Shown here in pieces: positions 43,250 to 51,678 of a DNA stretch of 64,000 nucleotides (the stretch's first letter is position 1; each line of letters starts with the position of its first letter). The DNA is from Polaromonas sp. Lineage in GTDB: Bacteria > Pseudomonadota > Gammaproteobacteria > Burkholderiales > Burkholderiaceae_C. Where the stretch lies: NCBI GenBank assembly GCA_013297865.1, contig JAAFIP010000016.1:1-64000 (forward strand). The letters are read 5' to 3'. Under the pieces are notes generated by a model. The model was not told the DNA's origin. It made no database searches and was given only the letters and a program-made list of their open reading frames with translations. Position numbers and translations under genes: made by a program.

Positions 43250-43993
43250 ATGTACAAACTCGTTCTGATCCGCCACGGCGAATCGTCCTGGAACCTCGAA
43301 AACCGCTTTACCGGCTGGACCGATGTCGACCTCACCCCCACCGGCATTGAACAAGCCAAAAAAGCCGGCCAATTGCTCAAGGCCGAAGGCTACGAGTTTG
43401 ATGTGGCCTACACCAGCGTGCTCAAGCGCGCCATCCGCACGCTGTGGCATACGCTGGACGAAATGGACCGCACCTGGCTGCCCGTGGTGCACAGCTGGCG
43501 GCTGAACGAGCGCCATTATGGTGCATTACAGGGCCTGAACAAGGCCGATATGGCCAAGCAGTATGGCGACGCGCAGGTGCTGGTCTGGCGGCGCAGCTAC
43601 GACACCCCACCCCCGGCGCTGGAGGCGACTGACCCGCGCAGCGAGCGCGGCGACCTGCGCTATGCCAAGCTCAAGCCCAGTGACATTCCGCTGACCGAGT
43701 GCCTCAAGGACACGGTAGATCGCGTGATTCCGTTCTGGAACGAATCCATGGCCCCCGCCATCAAGGCGGGCAAGCGCATCGTCGTGGCAGCCCACGGCAA
43801 CTCCATCCGCGCCCTGATCAAATACCTGGACAACATCAGCGAAACCGATATTGTGGGCCTGAACATTCCCAACGGCATCCCGCTGGTCTACGAGCTGGAC
43901 GCCCAGCTCAAACCCATCAAACACTACTACCTGGGCGATGCGGAGGCCGCAGCGCGGGCCGCTGCCGCCGTATCGGCCCAGGGAAAAGCGTAA
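43250..43993 (+). CDS. gpmA: 2,3-bisphosphoglycerate-dependent phosphoglycerate mutase
   Basis: Glycolytic interconversion of 3- and 2-phosphoglycerate. The 247-aa protein starts at ATG 43250. The phosphohistidine motif is [10 protein letters not shown] (H9/H10 region), with [28 protein letters not shown], and [17 protein letters not shown] holding the second histidine. It is divergent from the rhodanese-grxC-secB genes and followed by ctpA, the usual Burkholderiales order gpmA-ctpA-moeB. Confidence 0.97.
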   Translation: MYKLVLIRHGESSWNLENRFTGWTDVDLTPTGIEQAKKAGQLLKAEGYEFDVAYTSVLKRAIRTLWHTLDEMDRTWLPVVHSWRLNERHYGALQGLNKADMAKQYGDAQVLVWRRSYDTPPPALEATDPRSERGDLRYAKLKPSDIPLTECLKDTVDRVIPFWNESMAPAIKAGKRIVVAAHGNSIRALIKYLDNISETDIVGLNIPNGIPLVYELDAQLKPIKHYYLGDAEAAARAAAAVSAQGKA

Positions 43994-44126
43994 TAATCCT
44001 CACAACCGGGTTAAAAAACCCTTTGTTGCACTGCCTTTTCACGGGAACCCACCTGCCCAACAAGCGCTCCAAGGTGTATATTGTGGCTACAAGGAAGTAG
44101 CTTCTTTTTGGGAAGTTTGTACAAGC

Positions 44127-45599
44127 ATGAATACCAAATTCAAAATCGCAGGTTGGGTCACCATGGGCGCTGTTGCAGGCGCTTTGACCACCATCTCGGT
44201 ACAGTCCGTTGCCCAGCGCACCATGGCCCCGTTGCCACTGGAAGAGCTGCAGCAGCTGGCCGCTGTGTTCGGCATGATCAAAACCGATTATGTCGAGCCC
44301 GTTGACGAGAAAAAACTCATCTCCGAGGCCATTAGCGGCATGGTCTCCAGCCTGGACCCGCACAGCCAGTATTTCGACAAGAAAAGCTTCCGCGAATTCC
44401 GCGAAGGCACCTCGGGCAAGTTTGTTGGTGTGGGCATCGAGATCAGCCAGGAAGACGGTTTGGTCAAGGTGGTCTCGCCCATTGAAGGCTCTCCCGCGTT
44501 TCGCGCAGGCCTCAAGCCGGGTGACCTGATCACCAAGATCGACGACACCGCCGTCAAGGGCCTGTCGATCAACGACGCGGTCAAGCGCATGCGTGGCGAG
44601 CCCAACACCAAAGTCGTGCTCACCATTTTGCGCCGCGACGAAAACAACCGCATTTTCCCCGTCACCATCACCCGGGAAGAAATCCGCAGCCAGTCGGTGC
44701 GCAGCAAAGTGGTGGAGCCTGGCTACGCCTGGATGCGCGTGAGCCAGTTCCAGGAGCGCACGGTCGAAGACTTTGCGCGCAAGCTGGAAGAAACCTACAA
44801 AGCCGATCCCAAGCTCAAAGGCCTGGTGCTCGACCTGCGCAACGACCCCGGCGGCCTGCTGGATGCTGCGGTGGCCATCTCGGCAGCTTTCCTGCCCGAG
44901 AACGTCAATGTCGTCTCCACCAACGGCCAGCTGGCCGAGAGCAAGTTTGTCTACAAGGCCTCGCCCGAGTTTTACCGCCGCAGCGGCGAAGACGTGATCA
45001 AGCGCCTGACTGTTAACACCAAAGGTGTGTTCAAAACCGTACCCCTGGTGGTGCTGGTCAACGAAGGCTCTGCTTCTGCCAGTGAAATCGTGGCCGGCGC
45101 GCTGCAAGACTACAAGCGCGCCACCATCATGGGCAGCCAGACCTTTGGCAAAGGCAGTGTGCAGGTGGTGCGTCCCTTGGGGCCAGACACCGGCATCAAG
45201 CTCACTACCTCGCGTTACTACACCCCCAATGGCAACTCCATCCAGGCCAAGGGCATCATTCCCGATGTGATGGTGGACGAGACCCCTGAAGGCAACCTGT
45301 TTGCCGCCCTGCGCACCCGCGAGGCTGACCTGACCAAACACCTCAACACCGGCAAAGGCGACAGCGCTGCTGAAAAAACCGCCGAAGACGCACGCCAGAA
45401 GGAAATCGAGAAATCGCGTGAGGAAGCACGCAAAAAGCTCGAAGAGTTCAACAAGCGCCCCGAAGCCGAGCGCAAGATTCCCGAGTTTGGCAGCGACAAG
45501 GACTTCCAGCTGATCCAGGCGGTCAACAAGCTCAAAGGCGCCCCCGTGCTGGTCAGCAAGACCATGACCGAGCGCAAAGAGGAAAAGAAAGAGCAGTGA
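44127..45599 (+). CDS. ctpA: Carboxyl-terminal processing protease (S41 family)
   Basis: A 490-aa periplasmic serine protease. A signal/anchor (about 8-30) is followed by an N-terminal helical part and a PDZ domain (about 85-170, GVGIEISQEDGLVKVVSPIE). The S41 core has GLVLDLRNDPGGLLDAAV, the serine motif GSASASEIVAG (S315/S317 region), and FGKGSVQVV with the general-base lysine. The C-terminus is a charged helix (EKSREEARKKLEEFNKRPE). It clips the C-termini of cell-envelope proteins. It starts at ATG 44127, and moeB follows immediately. Confidence 0.96.
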   Translation: MNTKFKIAGWVTMGAVAGALTTISVQSVAQRTMAPLPLEELQQLAAVFGMIKTDYVEPVDEKKLISEAISGMVSSLDPHSQYFDKKSFREFREGTSGKFVGVGIEISQEDGLVKVVSPIEGSPAFRAGLKPGDLITKIDDTAVKGLSINDAVKRMRGEPNTKVVLTILRRDENNRIFPVTITREEIRSQSVRSKVVEPGYAWMRVSQFQERTVEDFARKLEETYKADPKLKGLVLDLRNDPGGLLDAAVAISAAFLPENVNVVSTNGQLAESKFVYKASPEFYRRSGEDVIKRLTVNTKGVFKTVPLVVLVNEGSASASEIVAGALQDYKRATIMGSQTFGKGSVQVVRPLGPDTGIKLTTSRYYTPNGNSIQAKGIIPDVMVDETPEGNLFAALRTREADLTKHLNTGKGDSAAEKTAEDARQKEIEKSREEARKKLEEFNKRPEAERKIPEFGSDKDFQLIQAVNKLKGAPVLVSKTMTERKEEKKEQ

Positions 45600-45605
45600 C
45601 GCTGC

Positions 45606-46358
45606 GTGACCGATGAGCAACTGCTGCGTTACTCGCGGCATATCCTCCTCAACGAAATCGGAGTTGATGGCCAGGACAGGCTGCTCGCTGCGCACGCGCT
45701 GGTGATCGGCGCTGGCGGGCTGGGCTCGCCTGTGGCACTCTATCTGGGCAGTGCAGGCGTGGGCCACATCACCCTGGTAGACAACGATGTGGTGGATGCC
45801 ACCAACCTGCAGCGCCAGATCGCCCACAGCCTGGCCAAAGTCGGCGTCAACAAGGCGCACAGTGCCCGCCAGAGCATGGCAGCCATCAACCCTGAAGTGC
45901 GGGTCACCTGCATCACCAAGCGCGCCGACGCGGCCTTGCTCGATCAACTGGTGGCCACGGCCGATGTGGTGATCGACTGCTGCGACAACTTCGCCACCCG
46001 CCACGCAGTCAACGCCGCCTGCGTGCAGCACCACAAGCCGCTGGTCAGCGGCGCGGCCATCCGCTTTGATGGGCAGATCACGGTCTATGACAGCCGCGAC
46101 AGCACCTCCCCCTGCTATGCCTGCGTGTTTCCGCCCGAGAGCACTTTTGAAGAAACCCGCTGCGCCACCATGGGCGTGTTTGCGCCGCTGGTAGGCATCA
46201 TCGGCAGCATGCAGGCCGCCGAGGCGCTCAAGCTGCTCAGCGGCGCGGGCAAGCCGCTGACCGGGCGGCTGCAGATGCTGGACGGGCGCAGCATGGAATG
46301 GAACGAGCTGCGCATTCCGCGCAACCCTGTGTGTCCGGTCTGCAGCGCCACGCATTAG
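45606..46358 (+). CDS. moeB: MoeB/ThiF-family adenylyltransferase
   Basis: E1-like enzyme that adenylates the C-terminus of MoaD or ThiS before sulfur transfer. It is 250 aa from GTG 45606, six bases after ctpA. Motifs: RYSRHILLNEIGVDGQ, the nucleotide site GAGGLGSPVALYLG, DNDVVDATNLQRQ, DCCDNFATR, and two zinc CxxC pairs (CYAC and CPVC). With moaA and mobA in the window it would contribute to the molybdopterin needed by both formate dehydrogenases. Sequence alone does not exclude a thiamin role. Confidence 0.9.
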   Translation: MTDEQLLRYSRHILLNEIGVDGQDRLLAAHALVIGAGGLGSPVALYLGSAGVGHITLVDNDVVDATNLQRQIAHSLAKVGVNKAHSARQSMAAINPEVRVTCITKRADAALLDQLVATADVVIDCCDNFATRHAVNAACVQHHKPLVSGAAIRFDGQITVYDSRDSTSPCYACVFPPESTFEETRCATMGVFAPLVGIIGSMQAAEALKLLSGAGKPLTGRLQMLDGRSMEWNELRIPRNPVCPVCSATH

Positions 46359-46390
46359 TTTTTGACTTCCCTGGTTTTTATTTACTCCTG

Positions 46391-46433
46391 ATTTAATAGC
46401 TGCTCCCGCGGCTTTTTATTGGTCTGCAGGCCG
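46391..46433 (-). repeat. Repeat A, copy 11 (downstream of moeB)
   Basis: On the minus strand it reads GGCCTGCAGACCAATAAAAA followed by GCCGCGGGAGCAGCTATTAAAT. It lies between moeB and the aldehyde dehydrogenase gene. Confidence 0.82.
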
Positions 46434-46479
46434 ATTTACTTATTAAAATTGATTCTTTTGCTGCGTTTTTAACCTCTGG

Positions 46480-47919
46480 ATGACCATGCAATACCATTTC
46501 ATCGCCAACACCGCTACGCCCTCTTCCTCTGGCCGCACACTGCCGATGATTGACCCGTCCGATGGGCAGCCGTTTGACGAGATTCAGCGTGGCACCGCAC
46601 AAGATGTGGACCAAGCGGTGCGCGCAGCACGCAAGTGCTATGACAGCGTGTGGAGCAAGCTCAGCGGCGCAGAACGCGGGCGGCTTTTGATGCGCCTGTC
46701 GGCCAAAGTGGCCGAGCACGCCGACGCGCTGGCCTTGATCGAGCAGCGCGACTGCGGCAAGCCGACCAAGCAGGCGCGGGCTGACGCCGCCGCCCTGGCG
46801 CGTTATTTCGAGTTCTATGCCGGGGCCTGCGACAAGCTGCACGGGCAGACCATTCCTTACCAGGAGGGCTTCAGCGTCTTTACCTGGCGTGAAGCCTATG
46901 GCGTGGTGGGCAACATCATTCCCTGGAATTACCCGATGCAGATTTTTGGCCGCAGCGTCGGTGGCGCGCTGGCTGCGGGCAATGTGTGTGTGGTCAAGCC
47001 GTCCGAAGACGCCTGCCTGTCGCTGCTCAAGGTGGCGCAGCTGGCTGCTGAGGTGGGTTTTCCTGCGGGTGCGATCAACATCGTCACCGGCTATGGCCAT
47101 GAGGTGGGCGATGCACTGGCCCGCCACAGCGGCATTGACCACATAAGCTTCACTGGCAGCCCCAGCGTGGGCACCATCATCCAGCAGGTGGCGGCCGAGC
47201 GGCACTGCCCCGTCACGCTGGAGCTGGGCGGCAAAAGCCCGCAGATCGTGTTTGCCGATGCCGACCTGGACGCCGCGGTGCCCACCATCATCAATGCCAT
47301 TGTGCAAAACGCCGGGCAGACCTGCAGCGCAGGCTCGCGCCTGCTGGTCGATGGGTTGATCTATGACGAGCTGCTTGAGCGCCTGGGTCAGGCCTTTGAG
47401 AACCTGCGCGTGGGCCCCGCCGCGATGGACCTGGATGTCGGCCCACTGATCCGCCAGAGCCAGCAGCAGCGCGTGTGGGATTTTTTAAGCGATGCACAGG
47501 TTGCTGGCATCCCCATGGTGGCCCAGGGCCGTGTGGTGGACGAGGCGCCAGAGAGCGGCTTCTACCAGGCGCCCACGCTATTGCGCGATGTGCCCGTGAC
47601 GCACCGCCTGGCGCAGGACGAGATTTTTGGCCCCGTGCTGTGCGCCATGCGCTTCAAAGACGAAGACCACGCCATCGAATTGGCCAACGCCACCCGTTTT
47701 GGCCTGGTGGCAGGCGTATGGACCCGCGACGGCGCTCGCCAGATGCGCATGGCCAGGCGCGTGCACAGCGGCCAGGTCTTCATCAACAACTACGGCGCAG
47801 GTGGCGGTGTAGAGCTGCCCTTTGGCGGCGTCAAGTCGTCTGGCTATGGACGCGAGAAGGGGTTTGAGGCGATGTATGGTTTTACGACACTCAAGACAGT
47901 GGCCATCAAGCATGGATAG
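46480..47919 (+). CDS. NAD(P)-dependent aldehyde dehydrogenase
   Basis: A 479-aa enzyme oxidising an aldehyde to the acid. Motifs: NIIPWNYPM for the cofactor cavity, FTGSPSVG, ELGGKSPQIVFADADL with general base E248, and NAGQTCSAGSRL with nucleophile C282. DEIFGPVLCAMRF and a C-terminal GYGREKGFEAM complete the fold. The substrate is not predictable; betaine- or gamma-aminobutyraldehyde-type enzymes look similar. The last 168 bp are duplicated behind the next gene (48788-48956). It is followed by an SDR gene after about 100 bp. Confidence 0.94.
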   Translation: MTMQYHFIANTATPSSSGRTLPMIDPSDGQPFDEIQRGTAQDVDQAVRAARKCYDSVWSKLSGAERGRLLMRLSAKVAEHADALALIEQRDCGKPTKQARADAAALARYFEFYAGACDKLHGQTIPYQEGFSVFTWREAYGVVGNIIPWNYPMQIFGRSVGGALAAGNVCVVKPSEDACLSLLKVAQLAAEVGFPAGAINIVTGYGHEVGDALARHSGIDHISFTGSPSVGTIIQQVAAERHCPVTLELGGKSPQIVFADADLDAAVPTIINAIVQNAGQTCSAGSRLLVDGLIYDELLERLGQAFENLRVGPAAMDLDVGPLIRQSQQQRVWDFLSDAQVAGIPMVAQGRVVDEAPESGFYQAPTLLRDVPVTHRLAQDEIFGPVLCAMRFKDEDHAIELANATRFGLVAGVWTRDGARQMRMARRVHSGQVFINNYGAGGGVELPFGGVKSSGYGREKGFEAMYGFTTLKTVAIKHG

Positions 47920-48021
47920 ATCGAGTACCCTTCTATTTTGAATAAAATTTATCTTTCGCCAGTTTCACCCAATACACACTGGCGTGAGTAACTACTAAAT
48001 CAATAACATCTGGAGACACCC

Positions 48022-48783
48022 ATGAGAGTTCATAACAAATCCATCATTGTTACTGGCGCAGGCGGCGGCATTGGCGAGGGCATTGCCAAGCGCCTGGCGG
48101 CTGAAGGGGCCAAGGTGATCGTCAATGACGTGAACGTAGCGCAAGGGGAGAAGGTCGTCAAAGACATCACCCAAACCGGTGGCACGGCATCCTTTTTCGC
48201 GGCTGACGTCACCCAGTCCACCGACATGCAGGCCTTGGTAGCCGCTGCCGTGCAGCGCCATGGCCGCTTGGATGTGATGGTGAACAACGCGGGCTGGACG
48301 CACCGCAACCGCCCTGCGCTGGAGGTGCCCGAGGACGAGTTTGACAAGTGTTATACCGTGAACGTGAAAAGCATTTACCTGGCCACCATCCACGCAGTGC
48401 CCGAGTTTCGCAAGACCGGGGGCGGCTGCTTTATCAATATCGCATCTACCGCTGGCGTGCGTCCGCGCCCAGGCCTGACCTGGTACAACGGCAGCAAGGG
48501 TGCGGTGATTACCACCAGCAAATCGCTGGCCGCTGAACTGGGACCAGACAACATCCGCGTGAACTGCATTAACCCGGTGTTTAACCCCACAACCGGCCTG
48601 GGCGCCGACTTTGCTGGCGGTGCGCTGACCGAAGAGCGCCTGGCGAAATTTCGGGCCACCATTCCGCTGGGGCGCTTTTCTACTGCGCTGGACGTGGCCA
48701 ATGCGGCGCTGTACCTGGCCAGCGACGAGGCGGCGTTTATCAGTGGCGTGTGCCTGGAAGTGGATGGCGCGCGCTGCGTCTAA
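48022..48783 (+). CDS. Short-chain dehydrogenase/reductase (SDR)
   Basis: A 253-aa classical SDR. The cofactor motif TGAGGGIGEGIA is near residues 11-22, NNAG near 89-92, and the catalytic YNGSK gives Y155 and K159, with S142 upstream. D39-like residues after the second strand suggest NAD preference, which is tentative. The gene lies between the intact aldehyde dehydrogenase and a decayed copy of that gene's 3' end. This suggests alcohol and aldehyde oxidation steps were combined here by duplication or insertion. Confidence 0.94.
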   Translation: MRVHNKSIIVTGAGGGIGEGIAKRLAAEGAKVIVNDVNVAQGEKVVKDITQTGGTASFFAADVTQSTDMQALVAAAVQRHGRLDVMVNNAGWTHRNRPALEVPEDEFDKCYTVNVKSIYLATIHAVPEFRKTGGGCFINIASTAGVRPRPGLTWYNGSKGAVITTSKSLAAELGPDNIRVNCINPVFNPTTGLGADFAGGALTEERLAKFRATIPLGRFSTALDVANAALYLASDEAAFISGVCLEVDGARCV

Positions 48784-48787
48784 GCTA

Positions 48788-48956
48788 GCCAGGCGCGTGC
48801 ACAGCGGCCAGGTCTTCATCAACAAACTACGGGGCAGGCGGTGGCGTAGAGCTGCCCTTTGGCGGCGTCAAATCGTCTGGCAATGGACGCGAGAAGGGGT
48901 TTGAGGCGATGCATGGATTTACTACGCTCAAGACGGTTGCGGTCAAGCACAGCTGA
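48788..48956 (+). pseudogene. Duplicated 3' fragment of the aldehyde dehydrogenase gene
   Basis: It repeats 47752-47919, the last 56 codons of the aldehyde dehydrogenase, with scattered substitutions and one extra base near 48826 that shifts the frame. It begins seven bases after the SDR stop. It has no start or upstream part, so it is a remnant. Its ending (AAGCACAGCTGA) differs slightly from the intact copy. Confidence 0.9.
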
Positions 48957-48997
48957 GGTGAGGGGCCTGTGAGGGTGTTAAACCACAAAGAAATACT

Positions 48998-49043
48998 GCC
49001 CCAGGTCAATAAAAAACCGCGGGAGCAGCTATTAAATTTATAG
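48998..49043 (+). repeat. Repeat A, copy 12 (intergenic)
   Basis: Core CAATAAAAAACCGCGGGAGC followed by AGCTATTAAATTTATAG, with the palindromic CTATTAAATTTATAG end intact. It lies between the aldehyde dehydrogenase remnant and the peroxidase gene. Confidence 0.85.
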
Positions 49044-49113
49044 TATTCAGGGTCTGTGTTTTTGCATGCCAGCGCCAGCAGCAAGGCTTTGGCAATCGCG
49101 CTATGCTGGCTTC

Positions 49114-49662
49114 ATGAACACATTACCGCATCTTCTGACCCTCGCTGTTTTGGGTCTGACCGGCATATCCTCTCACGCTGCGAACCTGTGCGCAGGCGCA
49201 GGCAGCTATGTCGTACAGCCCTTGATCGGTGGCAAGCCGTTTGATTTATGCAAGGCCAACGCCAAAGCCGTGCTTGTGGTCAACACGGCCAGCCAGTGCG
49301 GTTTTACACCGCAGTACGAAGGGCTGGAGAAGCTGCACCAGCAGTACAAGGCCAAGGGCTTGATGGTGGTGGGGCTGCCGGCCAATGATTTTGGGCAGCA
49401 GGAGTCGGGCAGCAACCAGCAGATTGCCGAGTTTTGCAAAATCAACTACGGCGTGAGCTTTACCGTGGGCGAGAAGCTTGGCACGCCGATTGGCAAAGAC
49501 CCGCTCTATCAAAAGCTCATCGCGGCCTCGGGCCAGGCGCCGGGCTGGAATTTCCACAAATACCTGCTCACGCCCGATGGCAAGGTACAAAGCTTTGCCT
49601 CAGCGGTTCAGCCGCAGAGCAAACAGCTCACGCAGGCGCTGGATGCCGCATTGGGCAAGTAA
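49114..49662 (+). CDS. Secreted glutathione peroxidase-family protein
   Basis: A 182-aa protein from ATG 49114. Residues 1-22 are a signal peptide ending SSHA, so it acts in the periplasm. The thioredoxin-like GPx fold has VVNTASQCGFTPQYEGL with the peroxidatic cysteine, and GWNFHKYLLTPDG near the end. The usual FPCNQF motif is LPANDF, so that cysteine is replaced by alanine. A further cysteine in AEFCKINYG may compensate. It probably reduces peroxides with thioredoxin-like donors rather than glutathione. Confidence 0.9.
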   Translation: MNTLPHLLTLAVLGLTGISSHAANLCAGAGSYVVQPLIGGKPFDLCKANAKAVLVVNTASQCGFTPQYEGLEKLHQQYKAKGLMVVGLPANDFGQQESGSNQQIAEFCKINYGVSFTVGEKLGTPIGKDPLYQKLIAASGQAPGWNFHKYLLTPDGKVQSFASAVQPQSKQLTQALDAALGK

Positions 49663-49756
49663 GCCCAGGGCATTGGCAGTGCGGCACTAGGAAAATCCTT
49701 AGGCTCTGGTGCGCACCCTGGCGGCATAAACCCGGCGCAGGAGTGATAATCAGGCT

Positions 49757-50899
49757 ATGTCTGAACGTGTGATTCCCCTCATTGACCAGCGCATCGCCTC
49801 GCTGGCAGCCCCATCCCATGTGCAGCCCATTGCCGCCACCGGGCTTTTGGGCGACACGCTGGGGCGGCCCCTGCGCGACCTGCGCATCAGCGTGACCGAC
49901 CGTTGCAACTTTCGCTGCAGCTACTGCATGCCCAAGGAAGTTTTTGACAAAGACTACCAGTACCTGCCGCACCAATCACTGCTCAGCTTTGAGGAAATCA
50001 CCCGCACCGCGCGGCTGTTTGTGGCCCATGGGGTGCAGAAAATCCGACTGACGGGCGGCGAGCCGCTGCTGCGCAAAAACATTGAGGTGTTGATTGAACA
50101 GCTGGCCCAGCTGCGCACAGTCGATGGCCAGCCGCTGGACATCACACTCACCACCAATGGCTCGCTGCTGCGGCGCAAGGCGCAGGCCCTGAAAGACGCG
50201 GGCTTGCAGCGTGTGACCGTGAGCCTGGATGGGCTGGATGACGCCACCTTCCGCACCATGAACGATGTGGATTTTCCGGTCGCCGATGTGCTGGACGGCA
50301 TTGCGGCGGCGCGCGAGACGGGCCTGCGCAATATCAAGGTCAATATGGTGGTCAAGCGCGGCACCAATGAGCAGGAAATCCTGCCGATGGCGCGCCACTT
50401 CCAGGGCAGCGGCGTGACCTTGCGTTTCATTGAATACATGGACGTGGGCGCAACTAACGGCTGGCGCATGCACGAAGTGATGCCCTCTGAGCAAGTGGTT
50501 CGCCATATCCATGCGCAGATGCCACTGGTGCAGCTGGAGCCCAGTGCGCCTGGCGAGACAGCTGAGCGCTGGGGTTATGCGGGTGCCAATGGGTTGCATG
50601 ACCCTTCTCTGGGCGAAATCGGCGTCATCAGCAGCGTGACGCAGGCTTTTTGCGGCGACTGCAACCGCGCCCGCCTGTCCACCGAAGGCAAGCTGTATCT
50701 GTGCCTGTTTGCCAGCCAGGGCTACGATCTGCGCGCGCTGATCCGCGGTGGCGCTGACGACCAGGCCCTGAGCAGCGCGATCGCCCACATCTGGCAAGGC
50801 CGCAGCGACCGCTACTCCGAGCTGCGCAGCGCCATGGACCCCGACCAGAGCGCGCCAGCCGGTGCACGCCGGGTAGAGATGAGCTACATCGGTGGCTAA
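49757..50899 (+). CDS. moaA: GTP 3',8-cyclase, molybdenum cofactor biosynthesis
   Basis: Radical SAM enzyme for the first step of molybdopterin synthesis. It is 380 aa. The SAM cluster motif CNFRCSYC gives C50, C54 and C57, with the [10 protein letters not shown] motif next. The C-terminal cluster is in [20 protein letters not shown], and a double glycine ends the protein (SYIGG), as required for activity. mobA follows 27 bp downstream. Both supply the bis-MGD cofactor to the two formate dehydrogenases in the window. Confidence 0.97.
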   Translation: MSERVIPLIDQRIASLAAPSHVQPIAATGLLGDTLGRPLRDLRISVTDRCNFRCSYCMPKEVFDKDYQYLPHQSLLSFEEITRTARLFVAHGVQKIRLTGGEPLLRKNIEVLIEQLAQLRTVDGQPLDITLTTNGSLLRRKAQALKDAGLQRVTVSLDGLDDATFRTMNDVDFPVADVLDGIAAARETGLRNIKVNMVVKRGTNEQEILPMARHFQGSGVTLRFIEYMDVGATNGWRMHEVMPSEQVVRHIHAQMPLVQLEPSAPGETAERWGYAGANGLHDPSLGEIGVISSVTQAFCGDCNRARLSTEGKLYLCLFASQGYDLRALIRGGADDQALSSAIAHIWQGRSDRYSELRSAMDPDQSAPAGARRVEMSYIGG

Positions 50900-50926
50900 A
50901 CCGTTGCGCGCATCAAAACGTACACC

Positions 50927-51556
50927 ATGACCCAAAACATCACTGCCATCATCCTGGCCGGAGGCCGCGGCTCGCGCATGGGCGGGGTCGACAAAGGCCT
51001 GCAGACCTTCAACGGCGTACCACTGGCCCTGCACACCCTCATGCGGCTGCAGATGCAGGAGGGCGGCGTCGTGGCCGAGACCATGGTTAACGCCAACCGC
51101 AACCTGGCCGCTTACGAGGCCATGGGGGTATCGGTGTGGCCTGATGCCTCGCCTGACGCGTTTGCCGGGCCGCTGGCAGGCTTTCTGACCGGGCTGGAAC
51201 GCTGCGAAACACCCTATTTGCTGACCGTGCCGTGCGACACCCCGCTGTTTCCGCTGGATCTGGCGCTGCGCCTGCTGCAGGCAATTGAGCAGCAGGGCGC
51301 AGACATTGCCATGGCCAGCGCCCCCGAGACCGACGAATCGGGCGTGACCCACACCCGGGCCCAGCCAGTGTTTTGCCTCATGAAGGCACAGCTGATGGAA
51401 AGTTTGGTGAAGTTCATGCAGGGCGGCGGGCGCAAGATCGACGCCTGGACCGCGCAGCACACGACGGTGCTAGTGCCCTTTGACGGCAGAACAGACAGCC
51501 CGGGCGCCTTTGCCAACGCCAACACCCTGGCGCAGCTGCACGCGCTGCAAGCCTAA
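50927..51556 (+). CDS. mobA: Molybdenum cofactor guanylyltransferase
   Basis: Attaches GMP to molybdopterin, producing MGD for DMSO-reductase-type enzymes. The 209-aa protein has the nucleotide motif [18 protein letters not shown], the metal-binding [10 protein letters not shown], and [10 protein letters not shown]. It forms a two-gene unit with moaA. FDH cofactors are bis-MGD, so this gene is directly relevant to the FDH locus. Confidence 0.95.
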   Translation: MTQNITAIILAGGRGSRMGGVDKGLQTFNGVPLALHTLMRLQMQEGGVVAETMVNANRNLAAYEAMGVSVWPDASPDAFAGPLAGFLTGLERCETPYLLTVPCDTPLFPLDLALRLLQAIEQQGADIAMASAPETDESGVTHTRAQPVFCLMKAQLMESLVKFMQGGGRKIDAWTAQHTTVLVPFDGRTDSPGAFANANTLAQLHALQA

Positions 51557-51587
51557 GCAAACTTAAGTAACACTTACCCCCTCTAAG

Positions 51588-51630
51588 CTATCAAATAAAT
51601 AGCTGCTCCCGCGACATTCCATTGGCTTAT
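51588..51630 (-). repeat. Repeat A, copy 13 (between mobA and the lipid A transferase gene)
   Basis: On the minus strand it reads ATAAGCCAATGGAATGTCGC followed by GGGAGCAGCTATTTATTTGATAG in two parts. It lies in the leader of the phosphoethanolamine transferase gene. Confidence 0.85.
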
Positions 51631-51678
51631 CGGGCAAAATAGCCTTATAAACAAGCCATTTTTCGTACGGGACACCCG

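Noticed and set aside
44008-44025. GGGTT-AACCC hairpin after gpmA as a terminator
   Set aside because: The stem is only five base pairs and the following T run is short and interrupted (TTTGTT), so it was not called.
43917-46355. Very long minus-strand open frame opposite ctpA and moeB
   Set aside because: Its sequence is low-complexity, rich in His, Ala, Gly, with no family match. The + strand holds complete ctpA and moeB with all catalytic motifs. It is a GC-rich antisense shadow.
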